Assembly: GCA_041494805.1 (NCBI GenBank)
Contig: JBGQBN010000046.1
Coordinates: forward strand, 1-32,891
Source of the DNA: JBGQBN01 sp041494805
Lineage (GTDB): Bacteria > Acidobacteriota > Terriglobia > Terriglobales > Acidobacteriaceae
Direction of reading: 5' to 3'
DNA length: 32,891 nucleotides
Shown here: positions 7,632-16,470 of the stretch, one piece after another
Numbering within the stretch: position 1 is the first letter of the stretch
Layout of the letters: each line of letters starts with the position of its first letter
Notes under the pieces: generated by a model
What the model was told of the DNA's origin: nothing
Database searches by the model: none
The model's input: the letters and a program-made list of their open reading frames with translations, nothing else
Program-made: the position numbers and the translations under genes

Positions 7632-9122
7632 TCAGTTCGTCGGAACCTCTTCCACTACGTTGGGCAAGCCCGCTCCAAACGGCCATTCATGATGGCGCCA
7701 TGCGCGGACCATGTAAATCGCAACTCCCACCACCAGGATCACAATCGCGTACCGGATTTCCTTCAAAGCGTTGTTGCGCTTGATCAGGATGTACAAGAAT
7801 CCGAAACTCGCCAGCAAAGCCGGTAACGGATAGAACCACATGCGGAACGGACGCGGCATCTCGGGACGCCGGATGCGCAGCACTATCACCCCGATCGCCT
7901 GCACCAGAAACTGCAGCATGATGCGAATCACGACCAGGGCAGCGATCACGTCCGCCAGCTTCAGAAAGCAAAACAGCAGCGCGACTCCGCCCAACGCCAG
8001 CAACGATACATTAGGAAACCGGTGCCGCGGATGCACCCGCGCAAACGCCCGGAAATAATTGCCGTCCAGAGCGGCGGCGTAGGGCACGCGCGAGTAACCC
8101 AGCATCAATGAGAATACCGAGGCGAATGCCGTCCACATCACCAGTCCGGTCACCAGATTGGCGGCCCACGACCCGTAGATCCTGTGCATGAAGGTGGAGA
8201 CGACGTACAAACCGCTGTTGGATTGCCCCGGCTGGGTGATTTCCTGCCAGGGCAATACCCCCAGGATGCTGATGTTCATCACCACGTATAGACAGCCTAC
8301 CAATAAGATGGATAGCAACAGCGCGCGAGGAATGGTCTTGCCAGGATTTTTTACTTCATCGCCAAGAAAACATACGTTGTAGTAGCCCCAGTAGTCGTAG
8401 GCGGCGATGAGCATGCCGGCGCTGAGCCTGGTAAAGAAGTCATCCGACAACCGGAATGCGCCCGGTGGAAAGCTGAAGGCACGGCCGGCATCGAAGTGCG
8501 TCAGCCCGGCAAAGATAATCCAGCCAATGGTTCCGATCACGCCCACCAGCAGAAGTTTCGACATCCAACCAATACTCGTGATCTTGCGGTACAGAAGCAC
8601 CACCGCGACCACAACCATTCCGATGGCAACGAAGGTAGCCCCGGAGACCAGCCACTGCAATTGCAACGTTCCCAGCACGGGGAGTTGCAGCTCCCAGACG
8701 CGCGCAGCGTACTGATGTTCGAGTCCCGGCCAGAAGTAAGACGCATAACCCGCCAGCCCGATCGCGCCGGTTGCAACCGACATCGGCGCGCTGAACGAAA
8801 GTTGCCAGATGAAGAGAAACGAAATCAAGCGGCCGAGGCGTTTGGGTCCGTAAATCTCTCGCAGGTAGCGATACGACCCGCCCGAACCCGGCATCGCCGC
8901 GCCGAGCTCGGCCCACACCAGTCCGTCGCACATGGCAAAGAGGGCACCCAGAATCCAGCCCAGCATGGCTTGCGGCCCGCCCATCGCGCTGACCATCAGT
9001 CCGATGGTGATGAACGGCCCCACGCCGATCATGTCCAGCATGTTCAGCGCAGTCGCACTGCCCAGCCCAACCCCCCGAATCAAGGGCGGCGAAGTCTGAT
9101 CGGTTTGGACTGAAGGCTGCAT
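7632..9122 (-). CDS. APC-superfamily amino acid permease
   Basis: About 496 residues with 12 or more membrane segments. The first helix carries LNMLDMIGVGPFITIGL, the unwound G-x-G substrate-binding motif of the APC fold. It is followed by AMPGSGGSYRYLREIYGPKRLG, a loop characteristic of amino acid/polyamine antiporters. The start is placed at the ATG at 9122. The frame extends to 9203, but that part translates a dispersed repeat. No strong ribosome site is visible, so the start is uncertain. The MFS gene follows with a 2-base gap. The substrate is probably an amino acid or amine. Confidence 0.87.
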   Translation of the reverse strand: MQPSVQTDQTSPPLIRGVGLGSATALNMLDMIGVGPFITIGLMVSAMGGPQAMLGWILGALFAMCDGLVWAELGAAMPGSGGSYRYLREIYGPKRLGRLISFLFIWQLSFSAPMSVATGAIGLAGYASYFWPGLEHQYAARVWELQLPVLGTLQLQWLVSGATFVAIGMVVVAVVLLYRKITSIGWMSKLLLVGVIGTIGWIIFAGLTHFDAGRAFSFPPGAFRLSDDFFTRLSAGMLIAAYDYWGYYNVCFLGDEVKNPGKTIPRALLLSILLVGCLYVVMNISILGVLPWQEITQPGQSNSGLYVVSTFMHRIYGSWAANLVTGLVMWTAFASVFSLMLGYSRVPYAAALDGNYFRAFARVHPRHRFPNVSLLALGGVALLFCFLKLADVIAALVVIRIMLQFLVQAIGVIVLRIRRPEMPRPFRMWFYPLPALLASFGFLYILIKRNNALKEIRYAIVILVVGVAIYMVRAWRHHEWPFGAGLPNVVEEVPTN

Positions 9123-9182
9123 TCCCGCGCAAGAAAATGAAGGAGCCCACAAGAAAACTAGCGACCCACACCCGAAGCCTGA

Positions 9183-9207
9183 CGGCCAACGACCAACGAC
9201 CAACGAC
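9183..9207. repeat. CGACCAA tandem repeat abutting a stop codon
   Basis: About three units of CGACCAA-type heptamer lie immediately next to the stop codon of the PIG-L gene. The same sequence abuts the stop codons of the esterase gene (19814-19849) and of the alcohol dehydrogenase gene (22669-22680). Confidence 0.75.
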
Positions 9208-11981
9208 TACTTTCCTGCACTGAGCAGATTCACATACAGCCGAATCGCTCCCGGAACTCCTGCCGGTAGCTGGCGGAAGAACGCGTACCCGGTATAGATA
9301 TAGGTCCCCTTGCCGTACTGTGCCCGCAGCAGCCCACCTTTCTGCGGCGGCTCGCCCGGATCATGAGATTCTAGAAGGGCCTTGAAGTTACTGTCCCACT
9401 GATCCATGAAATACAGGCCGCGTTCCTGCACCCATCCGTCAAAATCTCGCGCCGTAATCGGATTGGGATCATGAAAGATGCCATCCTGGGGAACCAGAAT
9501 TTCGATAGGAGCTTCTTCCACCGAAACCCGGGTCCGGCTTAGCTGCGCTGGATAGGGAGTGAAGTGACCACTGTTGAAATCCGACACTCCGGCGTTGTAC
9601 TGGACGATCAGCGTACCACCCGCTGAGACGTAATCGAGCAGCTTCTTATTGTTGGCGACGGCATCTTTCTGGGTGTCATAGGTGCGGATGCCAAGGACAA
9701 TCGTGCCGTACCCACCCAGATCTTCGCTGGCCAGTTTTTCCGCCGGAATCAATGTAACCTGCATCCCGATCTGCTGCAGCGCGGTCGGGATATCATCTCC
9801 AGCCCCCATAATGTAGCCGACCTTAAGATCCTCAGGAACCTTCACGTCTACGATGCTCACACGTTGAGTGGCCGGTTGGTAATAGTAGAAAGTATCGAGA
9901 TCCTCGCGAGTCACGACGGTGTAGCCTTCGCTGTATTTCGTTTCGTCGGAATCGAGGACGGCGCGAATCTCAGCCTTGCCTTCTTTCAAGCTGGCGGGGA
10001 ACACTCTGAAACGGAAATCCTGTTTCTCGCCACGCTGATGGAATTCCACCGGCAAGGCTGATGGCTCGACTCGCCATTGGGGTGGAACTTGCAGGTGCAA
10101 GTTTCCCCTGCCTGGCGCAGAAAGGTTGTAGCTCACGCCCACCTTCACATCACAGCCTGGGTCGCCTTCCATTCGAATCACCTGCGTACCCGGTTCCAGC
10201 GTGACCGAGAATGCCGGGGCCACCGCTAGTGGCCGCTTCTGTCCGGCGCCCTTGTCGTCCGCGAAGGGGACGAGCAGCGGTGCTGATATCTGCGCTTCCC
10301 TCGGCCGCGCAGACTCGCTCCCCGCCGCGATCGAGTATCGAACCCTGACGTGGAACCGCAACGGGGGGAACGGTAGCGTCACATATTTTGGATCATCTAT
10401 CGTGTTGATGCTGTCTTCTTCCGGGTTCGCGCGATGCCAGTAGGGTCGGGTGTACTCAACCCCTCGGGGTACTTCTAACTGCCAGTTGGCGGAGTAATCT
10501 TTACCCGGCTGAATCGTGGCCGTTTTGGCCTTCGGTCCTTCCGTAATCCAGTGATCGAACCCGTCGAGAAAAACATTCTCGATTCTTAACGCATGCTTCG
10601 AGTCGTTATGAAAGTCGACTATGGCCATAAACTTCTGCCCAGGAGACACAACGGTCAGAGCATTCTGTTCACCAGGCAGTCGTCCCTGCCCGGGTGGCGG
10701 CGCTACCCTCGCCTCCAAAGACACATTCATCGCAAAGTTGAGTGCGGCTTCCGCCTGGCGCTGTTTTTCATGTAAGTTGTTAAGCAGGTCGCGCCGTACG
10801 GATTCGCTGAGCTTGCTCTTCTCGACATGATCCACAAGTTCACGAAGGGACTCCACGACCACGAAAAGCGGATACGCGGCCCGGTTCCGGTCTGGCTGCG
10901 CATCGGTCGCTTCCTGAATCTGGTCCGCGATCCTCACCAGCGCCGGCCGGAGAAACGGTACTTCTTTCTCCTCTGCCCCTAATCGAGAAGCCAGTCCCGG
11001 CAAACTAGTGTCAATGCCTTCAAAGAAATCCTGCTCGTGTCCATCTTTGTCCGTGGTCGGCGGCAGCACCGACTCCACCAGCTTGTAATGGGTAAAGCGA
11101 TCACCCGGTTCCACCGACCAGCCCCCTGCTCCTTGCGAGAGCTGGTGCCGCAAGCCCTCCATGGCAAACTGGATGTACGACATCCCCAATGCGGAATCCA
11201 CCGTCCCGGTGTTCAGCCTGATCGTGTAGTTTTCAGCCGCGCAGGTGGCCGCCATGAACCCACAAACATTGCCCACGTACAGCTTCCTGGCCTGCCAGGG
11301 TAGAAGGCCTTCGGCAATCTGCTCTGGAAACCGCTTGGGATCGGCGGCAGCGCGAAACGCCTCACGGGTGAGAATGCTGGAAGCTTGGTGATGTCCGTGC
11401 CCATCGCGGTCTGTTCCCGAGAAACGCGCTACCAGCACATCGGGACGGAAAGTGCGCATCATGCGCACCATGTCCGCCAAAGCCACGTCATGACCTTGCC
11501 ACTTCCTGAAAGCTTCGTCGGGATTCTTCGAAAAGCCGAAGTCCGCCACTCGGGTAAAACGCTGCTCTACTCCGTAGTAGCGGTCTGAAGCCGTCAGTTC
11601 CAGGGCGCGCAGAACCCCCAACACATCGAACAGATTGCTGCCCATCTTGTTCTGTCCACCCTCGCCGCGGTTCAGGGTCAATAACAAAATCGATGCCCCT
11701 TTGCCGCGGGACTCAAACGTGAGCATGCCGCCATCTTCGTCGTCGGGATGTGCCGTCGTCTGCATCAGTCGCGCAGTGCTGTGCAGCCGCAGCAACATCT
11801 GCTTCAGGCCGGCCGCGCCTGTATCTTGCGGCAGAGGGTCCGCCGGACTGACTGGTGTAGCCTGCGGTTGCGCTACCGCTGGCGCTACCAGCAGCAGCGA
11901 CAGAAGGGTAGTCCAGATGAAGGACCGAAAGCAGCGGAGCTGTACCCGCTCCCGCCGAATCCTATGGCCGATGTTTTTCAT
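9207..11981 (-). CDS. Large secreted PIG-L (LmbE-type) deacetylase
   Basis: A 924-residue exported protein. After a basic n-region and hydrophobic core (about residues 20-37, ending APAVAQ), the PIG-L zinc deacetylase domain has TAHPDDEDGG (zinc His78 and catalytic Asp80/81) and TDRDGHGHHQAS (second zinc-binding His). The domain covers roughly residues 55-300. The middle resembles NEW3-type beta-sandwich domains (VTLEPGTQVIRMEGDPG... VFPASLKEGKAEIRAVLD). The C-terminal 220 residues (GTIVLGIRTYDTQ... GGTLIVQYN) look like a class I amidotransferase/ThuA-type fold. Such long forms may deacetylate extracellular N-acetylated sugars. A TTG at 12017 with AGGA upstream is an alternative start. Confidence 0.85.
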   Translation of the reverse strand: MKNIGHRIRRERVQLRCFRSFIWTTLLSLLLVAPAVAQPQATPVSPADPLPQDTGAAGLKQMLLRLHSTARLMQTTAHPDDEDGGMLTFESRGKGASILLLTLNRGEGGQNKMGSNLFDVLGVLRALELTASDRYYGVEQRFTRVADFGFSKNPDEAFRKWQGHDVALADMVRMMRTFRPDVLVARFSGTDRDGHGHHQASSILTREAFRAAADPKRFPEQIAEGLLPWQARKLYVGNVCGFMAATCAAENYTIRLNTGTVDSALGMSYIQFAMEGLRHQLSQGAGGWSVEPGDRFTHYKLVESVLPPTTDKDGHEQDFFEGIDTSLPGLASRLGAEEKEVPFLRPALVRIADQIQEATDAQPDRNRAAYPLFVVVESLRELVDHVEKSKLSESVRRDLLNNLHEKQRQAEAALNFAMNVSLEARVAPPPGQGRLPGEQNALTVVSPGQKFMAIVDFHNDSKHALRIENVFLDGFDHWITEGPKAKTATIQPGKDYSANWQLEVPRGVEYTRPYWHRANPEEDSINTIDDPKYVTLPFPPLRFHVRVRYSIAAGSESARPREAQISAPLLVPFADDKGAGQKRPLAVAPAFSVTLEPGTQVIRMEGDPGCDVKVGVSYNLSAPGRGNLHLQVPPQWRVEPSALPVEFHQRGEKQDFRFRVFPASLKEGKAEIRAVLDSDETKYSEGYTVVTREDLDTFYYYQPATQRVSIVDVKVPEDLKVGYIMGAGDDIPTALQQIGMQVTLIPAEKLASEDLGGYGTIVLGIRTYDTQKDAVANNKKLLDYVSAGGTLIVQYNAGVSDFNSGHFTPYPAQLSRTRVSVEEAPIEILVPQDGIFHDPNPITARDFDGWVQERGLYFMDQWDSNFKALLESHDPGEPPQKGGLLRAQYGKGTYIYTGYAFFRQLPAGVPGAIRLYVNLLSAGK

Positions 11982-12102
11982 GCATATGGGATGGCTTTTC
12001 TCGCGGATGGGAGGCAAGTTTTTTCCTGTTGTAGGTTCTTCCTGATATGGACTGCCTGGGGAACCAAAGAGTTAGCGCGCCCCTTCCCTCATCCTACCCG
12101 AT

Positions 12103-14553
12103 TCACTGACCCGGCGGAGTGCCTGACGGCGGGATGGCCTTCTGGCAGTTGCTGGAGGCGGTGAGGACCCGGTCAAACCTGGGGTCACTCCGCAGCTTGG
12201 CGAGAAAAGGGTCTGACAGAAGAGCGGAATGAGCGCAATAGTTCTGCTCCACCGCAGTGTTAAGCATGTGGAGTGCAGCGTCCTTCTTGCCACAGTAAGC
12301 CAGAATAGCCCCCTGGTAATACCAGGTTTCGGGATCGGCCTCCGTCGGCAGAGTGGTTTCCGCCTCTTTGGCGATTCGGTCCAGTTCCGAGGCTGGCCGG
12401 ATCTGCAGGCAAGCTTCCAGCAGATCACGATGGTAGCGAGGAGTGGTGGGCATGGCCTTTACCGCCTCCCGCGCTTCCGCCACCTTACCTGCACGCAGAA
12501 GGATGGAGGGAGTGGCATAGTTGGCCCATTCCGAGCCCGCGTCCAGACGAACATAGTCCATCGCTCGATCGGTTCTGCCCAGATAGGTAAAGGCCCAGGC
12601 GCAGGAGCGGAACTGATAGTTCCCGGGATCGATAGCCAGCGCCGTGTCACACTCGCGCGTGGACTGCTCCAACATCCCGGCGTAGCGAAGAACGTACGAT
12701 AGTGTGAAATGAGTGACCGCGCTCTCCGGACGGCGTCTAACCAGGGCCATTGCTTCCTCATACGCTTTTCCCAGCTCACCTCGTTCCACGCGGTTGGTGA
12801 TCAGCTGGCCAGCCGAGAGGATCCGATTGGGGTCGAGCGCCAGGGCGCGCTCGTAGCACGTATTAGAGCGCTGGAACATCTGCTCCCCGCCATTCGAGTA
12901 GTTCGCGTCGTAGTAACAACGGATACCGAGTTCTTCCCAGGCCGGTGCATAGGTCGGGTCCACTCCCACGACGTGCTCCAGCACCGCAATAGCATCCTTG
13001 TTCGGGCCGGCATCGTGGGGCAAGGCGAGGCTGTGGAGGTAGAGATCGTAGGCCTCCTGATTCTTTGGACGGGTGCCAGTATCGAGGAAGCCGCCCGCCG
13101 CCCCCAGAATCGGCAGCAAGCCTTGCTTGACCTGGGTCGCCATCTCCGACTGCAAGGCGATGAAGTCCTGGGTAGCCGCGGTCAGGTTGGCGTGCCACAG
13201 GACCCGGTTGCTGTTCACGTCCACCGCTTCCAGCGTGATCAGGAGATGCTCTCCCTGCCGCAGAAAGGTTCCGGTCAGCACGTTAGCCACGTGCAGATCG
13301 TGGCCCACCTGCTGCGGATCCAGGTCGGGGCTCACATATTTTCGCGTAATGGAAGATGGACGAACGTCTAGGGAACGGGTGTAGGTAAGCGTGTTGGAGA
13401 CTTCATCGGCCAGCGCAAAACGCAGGTAATCGACGCTGAAATCGCCGTTCATGTTCTGCAGGGGGAGCACGGCGATGGTGTTCTTGGCCGCGCCGCCCGC
13501 CGCCCCACCACGATGCTTGAACCACCACGTTCCCACCGCTGCCAATACGGCGATCAGCAGGGCGGTAACGCCTATGAGGAGATAACTTTGCGGTTTGCTC
13601 GAGGTCTGAAACGTGTCCGTCACGATGCGGTACGGCATGGCTGAGCGCCGCCCGGTCTTGGTCAACCCACTTTCACTTTCTTTCTTCAGCTGCTGGAGAT
13701 CAACCCTCATGGCCTCGGCGTTCTGGTAGCGCTTGCCACGATCCTTCTCCATCGCTCTCCCGATGATGCCTTCCAGTTCGACGGGCAGAGCGGGATTCTC
13801 TTTGAGCGGAGATACCGGTTTCTGGTGCAGGATGGCGTCCAGCGTGGTCACCACATTGTTGCCGGTAAAGGGCTTTTTCCCGGTGGCCATTTCGTAGAGC
13901 ACAACGCCGAAGGAAAAGAGATCAGTGCGCGGATCAAGTTCGTCGCTGCGCGCTTGCTCGGGAGACATGTAGACGGCCGTCCCCGGAATCACGCCCACCG
14001 CCGTCAATGAGTCCTCGACCGGAGTTTCTTCGCTGGTCGCCAGACGCTCATCGCGCATCAGCTTGGCCAGTCCGAAATCGAGGACCTTGGTCTGCCCGCC
14101 TTTGGTCAGGAAGATGTTGGCCGGCTTGATGTCGCGATGAAGGATGCCCTTGGCGTGTGAAGCCCCCAACGCTTCGGCGACCTGGATGGCGATGTCGAGA
14201 AGCTGGTCCAGTTGCAGGGGTTTGCCCCGGATCAGCTGTTTCAAGCTTTCCCCCTCCAGCTTTTCCATGACAATGAAGGGGTGACCGTTGTGGTCTTCGA
14301 CTTCGTGGATGGTGCAGATGTTGGGATGGTTCAAGAGCGAGGCGGCACGAGCTTCGCGCTCGAAGCGCTCCAGGGCCTTGGTGTCGCCGGTCAGAGTCTC
14401 GGGCAGAAACTTCACCGCAACGTGACGGCCCAGGCGGATGTCCTCGGCCTCGTAGACCACTCCCATGCCGCCGCCACCGAGCTTTCCCAGAATGCGATAG
14501 TGGGAGATCGTCTGCCCGATCATCGTCTGGCCGGTCGTTGTCTGGGCGCTCAT
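12103..14553 (-). CDS. Ser/Thr protein kinase with TM segment, TolB-like domain and TPR repeats
   Basis: An 816-residue PknB-type receptor kinase. The kinase domain covers about residues 17-290: glycine loop GKLGGGGMG, ATP lysine K48 in VAVKFL, catalytic loop HRDIKPAN (139-146), DFG at 159-161, and GTAVYMSPEQ in the activation segment. A single TM helix lies at about 324-345. The outside part starts with NTIAVLPLQNMNGD and continues as a TolB-N/COG5616-like domain to about 470, then helical TPR-like repeats to the end. This three-part design is common in Acidobacteriota and is thought to couple an external signal to phosphorylation. The target is unknown. A good promoter lies at 14580-14608. 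It is first in the - strand run that continues with PIG-L. Confidence 0.93.
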   Translation of the reverse strand: MSAQTTTGQTMIGQTISHYRILGKLGGGGMGVVYEAEDIRLGRHVAVKFLPETLTGDTKALERFEREARAASLLNHPNICTIHEVEDHNGHPFIVMEKLEGESLKQLIRGKPLQLDQLLDIAIQVAEALGASHAKGILHRDIKPANIFLTKGGQTKVLDFGLAKLMRDERLATSEETPVEDSLTAVGVIPGTAVYMSPEQARSDELDPRTDLFSFGVVLYEMATGKKPFTGNNVVTTLDAILHQKPVSPLKENPALPVELEGIIGRAMEKDRGKRYQNAEAMRVDLQQLKKESESGLTKTGRRSAMPYRIVTDTFQTSSKPQSYLLIGVTALLIAVLAAVGTWWFKHRGGAAGGAAKNTIAVLPLQNMNGDFSVDYLRFALADEVSNTLTYTRSLDVRPSSITRKYVSPDLDPQQVGHDLHVANVLTGTFLRQGEHLLITLEAVDVNSNRVLWHANLTAATQDFIALQSEMATQVKQGLLPILGAAGGFLDTGTRPKNQEAYDLYLHSLALPHDAGPNKDAIAVLEHVVGVDPTYAPAWEELGIRCYYDANYSNGGEQMFQRSNTCYERALALDPNRILSAGQLITNRVERGELGKAYEEAMALVRRRPESAVTHFTLSYVLRYAGMLEQSTRECDTALAIDPGNYQFRSCAWAFTYLGRTDRAMDYVRLDAGSEWANYATPSILLRAGKVAEAREAVKAMPTTPRYHRDLLEACLQIRPASELDRIAKEAETTLPTEADPETWYYQGAILAYCGKKDAALHMLNTAVEQNYCAHSALLSDPFLAKLRSDPRFDRVLTASSNCQKAIPPSGTPPGQ

Positions 14554-14579
14554 GCGGAAGCCTTGCCCCTGTGGCGGCT

Positions 14580-14608
14580 ATGTTAGGCCGAGGGTAAGGT
14601 CAGGTCAA
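14580..14608 (-). promoter_or_regulatory. Sigma70-type promoter of the kinase gene
   Basis: On the - strand TTGACC (14608-14603) and TAACAT (14585-14580) are separated by exactly 17 bases. Transcription would start near 14573, leaving a leader of about 20 bases before the kinase ATG at 14553. Confidence 0.65.
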
Positions 14609-14664
14609 CTCCCACGGGACAGCTATAGAAAGGGCGGGAAAACTGAAGCCTAGGTACCTCCCCC

Positions 14665-15084
14665 TCAGCGATGCCTGGGGGCACTCACCGATACAGGGGC
14701 AATCGCATCCGATCGGCTCAGTATTTCACCGACCAGTTGATTGCGACAGTCGCGATCAATCAAATGTTCCATCGCCAGTCTCATCACCGAGATCGCAAAT
14801 TTCTTCTCATTCCATGTGGCAAGATAAATCGCGTCGATCTTGCGATCTTCATCCTCCACGTAGCGCTCGTTTTCCTCCCCCAATACAAGGGTCAATGGGA
14901 ATCCCATTCCCGAGTCTTCGTCCATCTCGAAATTCTCGGTAACCACGCGGAGAGCAGTGTGATATATCGCCTCGGGTCTGCCAGCGGGGACACTAAGATG
15001 ATGCGGATTGACAATGGAAACTTGCGCGTGCAAGCCAACGCTGCTCAACAGTAAGACGACACTCGCCCAAAGAAGGTGCCTCAT
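14665..15084 (-). CDS. Hypothetical secreted protein, 139 aa
   Basis: The product starts MRHLLWASVVLLLSSVGLHAQ, a clear signal peptide with cleavage after HAQ. The mature part of about 118 residues is mixed alpha/beta with an acidic centre (EENERYVEDEDRKID) and a helical stretch FAISVMRLAMEHLIDRDC. No family is recognised. The ATG at 15084 is chosen because it leaves a clean signal peptide and has GGGGAAA eight bases upstream. The open frame extends 18 residues further. It lies 153 bases downstream of the ATP-grasp-like gene on the same strand, so it could be the last gene of that operon. Confidence 0.65.
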   Translation of the reverse strand: MRHLLWASVVLLLSSVGLHAQVSIVNPHHLSVPAGRPEAIYHTALRVVTENFEMDEDSGMGFPLTLVLGEENERYVEDEDRKIDAIYLATWNEKKFAISVMRLAMEHLIDRDCRNQLVGEILSRSDAIAPVSVSAPRHR

Positions 15085-15237
15085 GCGCTTTCCCCGTTCC
15101 CGGAAACTTGCCGAATCCGGCCTAATTTTGCGGATCAAACCTGCGCCAGATGTACAAGCCAGTAGACTTACTACGCGGAGAATAGTTAGCGCCCGAAAAG
15201 CCGACTCGAAGAGTTTCCGCTAGGAGCTAGAAGCGTC

Positions 15238-16422
15238 TCACCCCAAATAAAACGCCGCCGACGAGCCCACCCACTCCATGTTCTTGTTGTGGTCCACGCC
15301 CATCATCAACCCGCGCCCCATGCGGATGATGGTCATCACCGGCAGCAGCTCTTCCAACCAGATGTACATGACGCGCACCTCAGCCTTAGTGCCGCCGAAC
15401 GGCGTTTCAATCACCGGCTCGAAGTTCATGCGCTCCTGCAGGATGTATTGAGACTGCTTGTTTTTGGGGATGGCCGCCAGGTCTTCTTTGCTGGGATTCA
15501 TAATTACGCCCAGTCCGGCAAAAGAAAACAAGGGCTTAATCACGTAGTTCTCGAGGTCGTCCGGCACTCGTTCCACTCGGTCGAGGAACCACGTCTTGGG
15601 CACGCATTCGTGGTGCAGGAAGGGCAGGGAAAACTTGCTCATGCGAAAGAACCAGTTGGGATGCCCTGCCCACTCCACCTCCATGTCATCGGCGAAGCGG
15701 AAGGCCAGCTTCAGATTGTTTCGCACCAGTTCGTCCACAATGGCCCGGTTATAAATGCGGCGTATGGGAATGCGCTGGCCCCCGCTTTCGTAGAACAGGA
15801 AGCTCCCGACTTTCTTAATGTCGGTAATCGAAACCGTCTTGATGCCCAGCAGTCTCTCGGTCAACAGAAAGTCCGGCAGGGTCTTCTGATGCAACGGGTC
15901 AATCTCCATCAGGATGACATTCTGCGGATTCTGATCGCCCACGATGGCGCGCCGCAGCAGCTGCTTGTAACCATCCCAATCCAGGCCGCCCAGCAGATAT
16001 TTCAAGTTCCCATCCAGGCCATAAACTTCCATGTACAACTGCGACAGCATTGCCTGGTAGGCATATAAAGAAGGGAAACCCTGCAGTTCGACCAGCTTGG
16101 GTTGGAGAGCGCCCGCAGCGTCCCGCACCAATCCGAAGTCCACCTGGACAAACATGGGATGCGGCGTTTCCCGGGGCGCGTTGAACTCAGGCGGAATAGC
16201 CTCGAACGAGGCCTTGCGGTACTCGATGCCGTTGAGTTGTTGGACCAGTTCTTTGCCATACTGCGACATCTGGTCCAGCAGAGGCTTGGGGAAAAAGCAC
16301 GGCGTCTCGGAAAGCCGGAATTGAACCGGCGTGCCGCAGCGTTCCTCCATGAGCTTCAGGAAACGCTGGTACTTCTCCGGCGTGAAGTTCGAGTTAAACT
16401 GCTGTCGCAGGCTTGGAATCAT
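15238..16422 (-). CDS. ATP-grasp-like protein of the GCS2/ATP-grasp cluster
   Basis: A 394-residue cytoplasmic protein. Its C-terminal half shows ATP-grasp landmarks: ENYVIKPLFSFAGLGV (nucleotide-binding Lys and glycine loop), SQYILQERM (adenine-contact strand) and TKAEVRVMYIW (metal/phosphate Glu and Arg). The segment QPKLVELQGFPSLYAYQ recalls glutathionylspermidine-synthase-like ligases, so the fold may be circularly permuted. It would activate a carboxylate with ATP and join it to an amine. It follows the M29-like peptidase gene after 48 bases filled by a GC-rich palindromic repeat. The substrate is unknown, and assignment to ATP-grasp is by motif only. Confidence 0.65.
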   Translation of the reverse strand: MIPSLRQQFNSNFTPEKYQRFLKLMEERCGTPVQFRLSETPCFFPKPLLDQMSQYGKELVQQLNGIEYRKASFEAIPPEFNAPRETPHPMFVQVDFGLVRDAAGALQPKLVELQGFPSLYAYQAMLSQLYMEVYGLDGNLKYLLGGLDWDGYKQLLRRAIVGDQNPQNVILMEIDPLHQKTLPDFLLTERLLGIKTVSITDIKKVGSFLFYESGGQRIPIRRIYNRAIVDELVRNNLKLAFRFADDMEVEWAGHPNWFFRMSKFSLPFLHHECVPKTWFLDRVERVPDDLENYVIKPLFSFAGLGVIMNPSKEDLAAIPKNKQSQYILQERMNFEPVIETPFGGTKAEVRVMYIWLEELLPVMTIIRMGRGLMMGVDHNKNMEWVGSSAAFYLG

Positions 16423-16424
16423 CT

Positions 16425-16470
16425 GTAGCGCCGGCGTCCGGCCGGCTTTCAGGAGGGCGTCTCGCCCGCC
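16425..16470. repeat. GC-rich double palindrome between two operon genes
   Basis: The gap between the M29-like gene and the ATP-grasp-like gene is made up of two short inverted repeats: GCCGG-CGTC-CGGC and GGGCG-TCT-CGCCC. On the - strand this reads GGCGGGCGAGACGCC then GCCGGCCGGACGCCGGC, a type of dispersed repeat frequent in Acidobacteriota intergenic DNA (recollection, not searched). Confidence 0.6.

Noticed and set aside
12229..13371. Long + strand frames opposite the kinase TPR region
   Set aside because: Antisense shadows of a GC-rich gene, with composition and no motif to support them.
15289..16068. 259-aa + strand frame opposite the ATP-grasp-like gene
   Set aside because: Antisense to a gene with clear motifs; His/Gln-rich composition typical of shadow frames.
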